The notes below the pieces were generated by a model. The model did not search any database, was not told the origin of the DNA, and saw only the letters and a program-made list of their open reading frames with translations. Both the position numbers and the translations under genes were made by a program. A stretch of DNA of 64,000 nt from Halobacteriovorax sp. HLS (lineage in GTDB: Bacteria > Bdellovibrionota > Bacteriovoracia > Bacteriovoracales > Bacteriovoracaceae), in the NCBI RefSeq assembly GCF_004006665.1, contig NZ_QOCL01000009.1, positions 434,001-498,000 on the forward strand. The letters are read 5' to 3'. Positions 58,510-64,000 of the stretch are shown here, piece after piece (within the stretch, counting starts at the first letter, position 1; each line of letters starts with the position of its first letter).

Positions 58510-59175
58510 TTATCTAACTTCGTATACTTTTTCGCCTGAAAGTGACCTTTGGATGTACGAAATGTATTTCTTTAGGATGGATTGATCTTCTTTTCTCACT
58601 CGTTCTACTTCATCTCTTATAGCAATGATTGAATCTGTTGTATCTTTAATCATAAAGCCTCTTACAATGCCAGATAAGGCCGATTTTGGAGATATGAGAG
58701 TCTGGTATTGCATGAGTGTCATGCCATTATTGTAGCGAGTGAAATAGACATTTCCATCCACTGAGTAAGCACTGTCAGACTCTACTAAGTACCATCTGGC
58801 CATATACTTATTTTCTGAAATTTTCTTAAAGTCACTACCATTAGTATACTTACTATTTGGAAGTGGCCATGGGAGCTCTAGTTCATAAGCGGTGTGAACT
58901 TCAGTTGCGCTAATGTGTTTAACTGGCGTTGATTTTATCAAGTTAGGAAGATAGTTTTTTTGATGATCAAGAGCTAGAAAAATCGCCAAGGCCTCAAGAG
59001 GGCTTGAATCGATTAAGATATTAACTCTCACTCTTGGCCATACATTACCTTTTACTTTTTCTTGATAAATTACGGCCTTCTTACTTTCTAGTTTTTTATG
59101 GTCCTCTTTTTTTATGACGCTTTGCGCGAGAGAGCTAGATGAAATTAAAATGAACACAATGAGAAAAATTTTCAT
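58510..59175 (-). CDS. Secreted START/SRPBCC-like lipid-binding protein
   Basis: The 221-residue protein has a signal peptide (MKIFLIVFILISSSSLAQS) and a domain with START-like features: RVRVNILIDSSPLEALAIFLALDHQKNYLPNLIKSTPV, a central WPLPNSKYTNG, and a long C-terminal helix with MIKDTTDSIIAIRDEVERVRK. These proteins hold hydrophobic ligands in a deep cavity. It lies beside a ceramide synthesis cluster, so periplasmic sphingolipid transfer is an appealing but unproven role. No ribosome-binding site is visible before its ATG. Confidence 0.6.
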   Translation of the reverse strand: MKIFLIVFILISSSSLAQSVIKKEDHKKLESKKAVIYQEKVKGNVWPRVRVNILIDSSPLEALAIFLALDHQKNYLPNLIKSTPVKHISATEVHTAYELELPWPLPNSKYTNGSDFKKISENKYMARWYLVESDSAYSVDGNVYFTRYNNGMTLMQYQTLISPKSALSGIVRGFMIKDTTDSIIAIRDEVERVRKEDQSILKKYISYIQRSLSGEKVYEVR

Positions 59176-59290
59176 GTTTTTACCAATATAAGCTGAGTTT
59201 TATTTCTATATTCTTTTACAAGCTTTTGTCGAATTTACAAGGTGAAAATTTTCTGGCAAAAAGGTCATAAATCAAAAAGCTAGGCATCCT

Positions 59291-59905
59291 ATGAAAAAAT
59301 ACGAATCAATACGAATTTTTAAGAATCCAATATTAGAGGCCTGTACTCATGTACATCCTGTTGTCCCTCTCTTATTATGGCTTCCTGTTGCTGTCTACTG
59401 TGCCATTGTAGGCTTTAACAGCAACAATCTAAGTATGGGGCAAGCTGTACTTTGGTTTGGTATTGGGTTGATTGTGTGGACTCTTACTGAGTATCTACTA
59501 CATAGATTTATGTTCCACTTTCCTGCTAAGAATAAGTGGACTAAGCAGTTTGTCTTCTTATTTCATGGTCTACACCATGACGATCCAAATGACCCAACTA
59601 GACTGGTAATGCCTCCAGTTCCAGCAGTTTTGATTATGGCGTTGTTATACTATGGATTTGGTCTTGTGGTACCAGCTCAGTTTCTACTTGTATTTATGTC
59701 GGCCTTCATAATCGGCTACTTATGCTACGACTATATTCACTATGCGACTCATCACTTTCCAATGAAAGGTGCTATCTCTAGATACCTCAAGAAGTTTCAC
59801 TTACAACACCACTTTAGACATGAGAAGGCCAAGTATGGTGTTTCTTCTCCGCTATGGGATATTATCTTCAGAACGATGGAAGGCCCAAAAGAAGATGGTC
59901 ATTAG
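59291..59905 (+). CDS. Fatty acid 2-hydroxylase (FA2H/Scs7-like)
   Basis: The 204-residue membrane enzyme has four helices and the FA2H histidine set: LLHRFMFHFP (HxxxxH), FHGLHHDDPNDPTRLVMPP, HYATHHFP and FHLQHHFRHEKAKYGVSSPLWD. It matches fatty acid 2-hydroxylases, which hydroxylate the N-acyl chain of ceramide using di-iron and oxygen. Its end overlaps the PAP2 gene start by 11 bases. Opposite lie serine palmitoyltransferase and ceramide synthase type genes, which supports sphingolipid hydroxylation. Confidence 0.9.
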   Translation: MKKYESIRIFKNPILEACTHVHPVVPLLLWLPVAVYCAIVGFNSNNLSMGQAVLWFGIGLIVWTLTEYLLHRFMFHFPAKNKWTKQFVFLFHGLHHDDPNDPTRLVMPPVPAVLIMALLYYGFGLVVPAQFLLVFMSAFIIGYLCYDYIHYATHHFPMKGAISRYLKKFHLQHHFRHEKAKYGVSSPLWDIIFRTMEGPKEDGH

Positions 59906-60710
59906 AGTGTTAAAGAAATCAGTTCTAATTATTTCAATTTTCTTAAGTTTAAGCTCATATAGTAAAGAACAGATAGGTCTTGATGCTTGGAGTGATATAA
60001 AGACTTCATTCAATTGGCTCTTAAAAGGCTCTCTAGAGCAATTTACAACACAGAATAACTTATATTATGCAGCCGCTTCTGTGCCGGCCCTTTGGTATAG
60101 TTTTGAAGAAGATGATCGACTATCTGATCACGCTAGGACAAAGAGTATTCCAAAACAGATGGAACTCGCAGGTGACTTTGGTGTTGTTTTGAGTTTTCCT
60201 ATTGTCCAAACTGGATTCTATATTTACGGTCGCTCTACAAAGAATAATCACCATGTTCAATTTGCTATGGAGTATGTTTCTTCTATGTACTTGGCCTTAG
60301 CTGAATCAGCACTTCTTAGTTTAGTTGATGTTCACCAAAGACCGGATGGATTAAATCTTTCAAAATGGGAAACTGGCTTTAGGGGAGATTCTTCTTTTCC
60401 TTCTGGACATGTCATTCCATATTACGGTCTATTTTTTAAAACACTACAATTCTATGGCCCATATTGGTCAATTGCTCCTGCTATTCTTTCGATTTGGACT
60501 GCTCAACAGAGAGTTCGTTCAGGAAAGCACTACACTTCTGATGTTGTAGGCTCATTCTTTTTGATGGCATTTGCATCTGAAGGGGTCAGAAAAGCGGCAG
60601 GTTACTCTAAGAATCATTCATTTTATAAATGGATCTTCGAGCATGAAGCCACTCTTTCTGTAATTGAACATAAGAATGTCTATGGACCAAAGGTTGTGTG
60701 GAAGTTCTAG
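59895..60710 (+). CDS. PAP2-family membrane phosphatase
   Basis: The 271-residue protein has a signal-like leader (MVIRVLKKSVLIISIFLSLSSYS). The PAP2 motifs are HQRPDG (motif 1 RP), SSFPSGHVIPYYG (motif 2) and RVRSGKHYTSDVVGSFF (motif 3 with the His nucleophile). It would dephosphorylate lipid phosphates in the envelope. I chose the ATG at 59895, inside the end of the hydroxylase gene; the longer frame overlaps it by 137 bases and lacks the leader at its start. It is convergent with, and overlaps by four bases, the reductase gene of the ceramide cluster. Confidence 0.85.
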   Translation: MVIRVLKKSVLIISIFLSLSSYSKEQIGLDAWSDIKTSFNWLLKGSLEQFTTQNNLYYAAASVPALWYSFEEDDRLSDHARTKSIPKQMELAGDFGVVLSFPIVQTGFYIYGRSTKNNHHVQFAMEYVSSMYLALAESALLSLVDVHQRPDGLNLSKWETGFRGDSSFPSGHVIPYYGLFFKTLQFYGPYWSIAPAILSIWTAQQRVRSGKHYTSDVVGSFFLMAFASEGVRKAAGYSKNHSFYKWIFEHEATLSVIEHKNVYGPKVVWKF

Positions 60711-61702
60711 AGCCAATTTCTCGTTTTATAATCTGAAAATGTCACTTGTATTGTACGCTCCAGATCCCAATCATATTCTTTAGCTAGGTCTTGTTGTGAC
60801 TTTGTTGAGTTACAAACCCAACCGTTAGGTAGGAGCTCATTTACTTTATCAGGAGTAAGTCTTATATCTAGTTTTACAAACTTAGAGAGGACTCCAATTG
60901 ATTTTCCAATGACTTTAATTAATGGAGCAGGAATTTTCACGTTAATAATATTTTTTTTATCAGATAGTTTCTTTATCGTTTTATACAGTTCATCGAGTGT
61001 GATTTTCTCTGGGTAAGATGCAAAGTAAGACTCAATTTTAGAGTTCTTCATCGATAGCGTTTTGATAATACAGTCTACTAAATCATAAACGCAAACAAAG
61101 CTATATTCGTTTTGTGTTCCTTGCATACCTGCTGTAACGACAAGTCCAGATTTAATCATTTTGAACACATCTAAAACAGCAGGGTCTCTTGGGCCAATCA
61201 CCATTGGTGGGCGAACAATATTACTTACCCATGAATCTTTAGCAAGCTCCACGAGGTAGTTTTCAGCTTTTAGTTTTGAGCGGCCATATTCGCTGACAGG
61301 AGCTGGAGTAGATGTCTCATCGACTCTATTGCTCACACCGGAAGGACCAACAGCGGCAAGAGAAGATATAAGTGTAAAATTTAGTTTATTATAGCGCGCT
61401 ACTAAGTCGAGAATTAATTGTTTTGTACACTCCGCATTGATTTCATAGAAAGCACTTGTGTCCATCGAGTGAACAATACCTGCGGTATGTACAACAGCAT
61501 CAAGATCAGAAGGAAGTTTTTCTAGCCAGGAGTTTTCCCCCGATGAACTTAAGGAACCTTCAATATAAGTTCCTTTTACATCGAACTCTTGTGCCTTTTT
61601 AGGAGATCTTATCAAAGAGAATACTTCATGGCCTTGTTCAGTCAATTGATCAGTAAGATGTGAACCAACAAAGCCGGTGGCCCCAGTAACTAAAACTTTC
61701 AT
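60707..61702 (-). CDS. cerR: NAD-dependent epimerase/reductase, ceramide reductase type
   Basis: The 331-residue short-chain dehydrogenase has a Rossmann start (VLVTGATGFVGSHLTDQL) and the catalytic YGRSK, then PPMVIGPRDPAVLDVFKMIKSG. In Caulobacter and relatives an enzyme of this family (CerR) next to serine palmitoyltransferase and the bacterial ceramide synthase reduces 3-oxo-ceramide to ceramide. Here it follows the acyltransferase gene with a one-base overlap (TAATG), the same genomic company. The symbol rests on context and family, not on a unique motif. Confidence 0.75.
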   Translation of the reverse strand: MKVLVTGATGFVGSHLTDQLTEQGHEVFSLIRSPKKAQEFDVKGTYIEGSLSSSGENSWLEKLPSDLDAVVHTAGIVHSMDTSAFYEINAECTKQLILDLVARYNKLNFTLISSLAAVGPSGVSNRVDETSTPAPVSEYGRSKLKAENYLVELAKDSWVSNIVRPPMVIGPRDPAVLDVFKMIKSGLVVTAGMQGTQNEYSFVCVYDLVDCIIKTLSMKNSKIESYFASYPEKITLDELYKTIKKLSDKKNIINVKIPAPLIKVIGKSIGVLSKFVKLDIRLTPDKVNELLPNGWVCNSTKSQQDLAKEYDWDLERTIQVTFSDYKTRNWL

Positions 61703-62826
61703 TATAAATTCTTTGAGAAAACTCTATAAGTCTTATAAGGCTTTGCGCCCATACGAATAAGAGGTTTATTCATATTGATATTATCTTCTAATATCCAACT
61801 CATTTCTACTTCATCGTAACCAGCATCAATACACATTTGTTGCGACTTTGTGTATAGGATTGTGTCTAACCCAATTTTTCTATATTCGGCCTTTACTCCC
61901 ATGGTTAGAACTCTTACTCGATTCATATATTTTTTAGCATTTAGTAACTTTAAAATACCAAATGGTAGAAGCTTTCCGTTTGGAACTTGCTTTAACGCTT
62001 GATTAACATCAGGTAGCGCTACAACAAAACCGGCAGGGTCACCATCAACTTCACAAATGAGAATTAGCTTAGGGTCAACGACTGACTTTAAGTCCTTACA
62101 AGTATGCTCCCATTCTTCTTTAAGCATTGGAACAAAGCCCCAATTGCTTTCCCAAGCACTATTATAGATATCCCACATGAGCTCAGTTTCTTGTTTCCAT
62201 TTCTTCATATTTACGAAGCGATAAGTAATCTTTTTGGATTTTTCAGCTCTTTTAGAAATTCTTTGAATTACCTCAGGCATTTCAAAATGAAGATTGAGAC
62301 TATAGGCAAGAAGGTCTTTAGATTTTTGATAACCACAATTTGCTGTTTTAGGTCCGTGGTACGGAAGATTATAGGTCATCATAATCTGTGGGTCGTCATT
62401 AAAACCATCAACTAATGTTCCTACAGTATAATTCGTTGAAGGATTCACTGGACCACGAATTTCAACCTTGCCAAAAGATTTTACATATTCTTCAGCTTTT
62501 CCTAGAAGTTGTTTAAAAACTTCTTCATCATCAATGGCCTCAAAGAAGCCATAGAAACCAATATTTTCTTTATGGAACTCATTATGCTTATGGTTGACTA
62601 TTGCTTGAATTCTTCCTACGTCTTTGCCGTCTAGGACTGCTATCCAAGCTTTGGTATCTGATGTTTTATAAAATGGATGTTTAGGATTGAATTGGTCTTT
62701 TAGAGCGAGTTTTAATTGAGGGACCCAGTGAGCATCATTTGCATAGAGGTCCCACTGGAGGTTGATAAATCTTTTTTGATCTTTCTTATTGTTGAGTATA
62801 TCAACCTCTTGAATTATTAAACTCAT
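61702..62826 (-). CDS. bcerS: N-acyltransferase, bacterial ceramide synthase type
   Basis: The 374-residue protein belongs to the GNAT-like N-acyltransferases (YghO-like). It has NLQWDLYANDAHWVPQLKLAL at the start, IEIRGPVNPSTNYTVGTLVDGF-like KVEIRGPVNPSTNYTVGTLV, TANCGYQKSKDLLAYSL and RVRVLTMGVKAEYRKIGLDTILY (acyl-CoA loop). The Caulobacter bacterial ceramide synthase is of this family and N-acylates 3-oxosphinganine. It starts nine bases after the serine palmitoyltransferase stop and overlaps the reductase gene, an operon matching the bacterial ceramide pathway order. Confidence 0.78.
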   Translation of the reverse strand: MSLIIQEVDILNNKKDQKRFINLQWDLYANDAHWVPQLKLALKDQFNPKHPFYKTSDTKAWIAVLDGKDVGRIQAIVNHKHNEFHKENIGFYGFFEAIDDEEVFKQLLGKAEEYVKSFGKVEIRGPVNPSTNYTVGTLVDGFNDDPQIMMTYNLPYHGPKTANCGYQKSKDLLAYSLNLHFEMPEVIQRISKRAEKSKKITYRFVNMKKWKQETELMWDIYNSAWESNWGFVPMLKEEWEHTCKDLKSVVDPKLILICEVDGDPAGFVVALPDVNQALKQVPNGKLLPFGILKLLNAKKYMNRVRVLTMGVKAEYRKIGLDTILYTKSQQMCIDAGYDEVEMSWILEDNINMNKPLIRMGAKPYKTYRVFSKNL

Positions 62827-62834
62827 TTTTTGCC

Positions 62835-64000
62835 TCAGTGATGTATACTAGGGATATCAAACTCTTTTTTCGCTATTGCAAAAATCTCTAATACTTTAGT
62901 TAATTCTTCAATTGAATGTGATGCCATATAGCTTGTTCTAATTAGGGCCTCTCCCTTCGGAACCGCTGGGGCCACAACTGGAGTGGCGAACACACCCATC
63001 TCTCCTAAGAACTTAGTAATCTGCATTGCTTTTAAGTCGTCTCCAACAAATACAGGAATAATTGGAGTTGTTGACTCATAAGTGTAGAAACCAATTTCTT
63101 TGAAACCTTTTTGCATGAAATCAACATTTCTCCAAAGGTTTTGATGAATAGTTTCATCGGCCAGGATTACTTCTAAACAAGCTCTAACCGTAGCAACGGA
63201 AGCCGGTGCCATTGAAGCAGAGAACATAAATGATCTCGCTGTATGTCTAATATAGTCAATATCTGCCTTTGAACCAGAAAGTACTCCACCAATAGAAGCA
63301 AATGACTTTGAAAAGGTACCCATGTTAAAGTTAACTTTTTCAGTTACTCCAAAGTGGTCCATTGTTCCACGACCTCTATCTCCCATAACACCAAGGCCAT
63401 GGGCATCGTCTACATAAACAATCGCTCCGTACTTGTCTGCTAATTCGATTACTTTATCAAGCTTAAGAACTTTACCTGTCATTGAGAAAACACCATCTGC
63501 AACAATGATAACATTCTTAAATCTATTTACGTTTGCCGCTAATTGTTCTTCAAGAGACTCCATATCATTGTGTCTATATTTAAATGTTGCACCAAGAGCT
63601 AATCTAGAAGCATCAATTAAAGAGGCATGATTTTCAGAATCAAATAGCATACAGTCTCTTGGACCACACATTGCTGAGAGAGCGCCTAGGTTAGTCTGCA
63701 TTCCTGTTGAAAAAACAAGAGCATCTTCATGACCTAAGTACTGAGCTAATTTCTCTTCAAGCTCTTCATGAATTGATAAGTTACCATTTAAAAATCTAGA
63801 ACCAGTACAACCTGTTCCATACTTCTCTAATGCCTGAATAGCAGCTTCTTTAACGTGTGGATGGTGAGTAAGACCTAGATAATTGTTAGAGCCGATCATG
63901 ATCTGATCTTTATTACCGTAAGTAATCACTGTACCTTCAGAAGCTTCAATCGCTCTAAAGAATGGGTAAATATCATGTTGCTTCATCACATTTACTCTAT
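62835..64000 (-). CDS. spt: Serine palmitoyltransferase, N-terminus outside window
   Basis: This PLP-dependent alpha-oxoamine synthase has at least 384 residues visible: GSNNYLGLTHHPHVKEAA, GTGCTGSRFLNGNLSIHEELE, DSENHASLIDASRLA, VDDAHGLGVMG and the Schiff-base Lys in MGTFSKSFASIGG. A GTG/ATG at 63989/63986 is available, but the frame stays open to the window edge. Bacterial serine palmitoyltransferases have about 30 more residues here, so the start is probably outside. It condenses serine with acyl-CoA (or acyl-ACP) to 3-oxosphinganine. Context (ceramide synthase and reductase genes) favours this over Kbl or BioF. Confidence 0.85.
   Translation of the reverse strand, partial: RVNVMKQHDIYPFFRAIEASEGTVITYGNKDQIMIGSNNYLGLTHHPHVKEAAIQALEKYGTGCTGSRFLNGNLSIHEELEEKLAQYLGHEDALVFSTGMQTNLGALSAMCGPRDCMLFDSENHASLIDASRLALGATFKYRHNDMESLEEQLAANVNRFKNVIIVADGVFSMTGKVLKLDKVIELADKYGAIVYVDDAHGLGVMGDRGRGTMDHFGVTEKVNFNMGTFSKSFASIGGVLSGSKADIDYIRHTARSFMFSASMAPASVATVRACLEVILADETIHQNLWRNVDFMQKGFKEIGFYTYESTTPIIPVFVGDDLKAMQITKFLGEMGVFATPVVAPAVPKGEALIRTSYMASHSIEELTKVLEIFAIAKKEFDIPSIHH

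Noticed and set aside
62104-62415. A 103-residue plus-strand frame within the N-acyltransferase gene.
   Set aside because: Antisense to a clear family member, without start signals.
1-64000. tRNA, rRNA, CRISPR arrays, insertion sequences and prophage genes.
   Set aside because: I looked for cloverleaf landmarks, regularly spaced repeats, transposases, integrases and terminal inverted repeats and found none that can be supported.

Overview
The window is AT-rich and almost fully coding, with a high share of signal-peptide, lipoprotein and outer-membrane genes. There are no rRNA or tRNA genes, no CRISPR array and no insertion sequence that I can support. Three things suggest a Gram-negative predatory bacterium of the Bacteriovorax/Halobacteriovorax/Peredibacter group (Bdellovibrionota): the low GC, the OsmC-YcaO fusion beside many secreted lineage-type proteins, and a ceramide (sphingolipid) gene cluster, since Bacteriovorax stolpii is known to make sphingophosphonolipids. 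The assignment is an inference.

Layout. 1-4.3 kb: the end of an unknown gene, then an OmpR-type two-component system and its probable target, a secreted protein; a shared CATGA-type operator precedes both units. 4.3-7.3 kb: VOC-like proteins, a HIT protein and an MccF-like S66 peptidase. 7.3-9.9 kb: an arsenic operon (merR-type regulator, arsC, acr3, arsH) with a textbook MerR-type promoter. 10-18.5 kb: secreted proteins, two orphan periplasmic binding proteins, PhnA/YjdM, OsmC-YcaO, a GNAT enzyme and a sensor lacking its kinase domain. 18.6-25.9 kb: feoAB behind a Fur-like box, a peroxiredoxin-like protein, the anaerobic ribonucleotide reductase nrdG-nrdD facing a bacteriohemerythrin, and two RNA methyltransferases. 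26-30.6 kb: a di-haem cytochrome c peroxidase, then a lipoxygenase-like gene overlapping a TSUP exporter and an FNT channel. 30.6-30.83 kb: a sigma-54 promoter followed by a strongly structured non-coding segment.

30.8-48.4 kb: protease, yaiI, RNA helicase, JmjC-type oxygenase, a BaiN-type flavoprotein, an outer-membrane/CBS operon with an apparent frameshift, truD, NnrS, a GST-like protein, LpxR, a second sigma-54-type promoter with a three-gene envelope group, and an FklB-type isomerase. 48.4-55 kb: a divergent iron-uptake locus (DUF4856, imelysin-like lipoprotein, TonB-dependent receptor and a membrane hydroxylase on the minus strand; TonB on the plus strand) around a large dyad. 55-58.3 kb: gltX-tyrS and an Hpt protein. 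58.5-64 kb: a ceramide pathway cluster with serine palmitoyltransferase, an N-acyltransferase (bacterial ceramide synthase type), an NAD-dependent epimerase/reductase, a PAP2 phosphatase, a fatty-acid 2-hydroxylase and a START-like protein.

How it fits together. Much of the window concerns the envelope (sphingolipid synthesis, LpxR, outer-membrane proteins), iron (Feo, TonB, imelysin), and oxygen or toxic-element stress (hemerythrin, peroxidase, arsenic operon). Strong points for a second look are the sigma-54-associated structured RNA candidate at 30.7 kb, the conserved response-regulator operator, five genes with a promoter -10 element exactly six bases before the start codon (probable leaderless mRNAs), and two genes with no canonical start codon that automatic callers would truncate.
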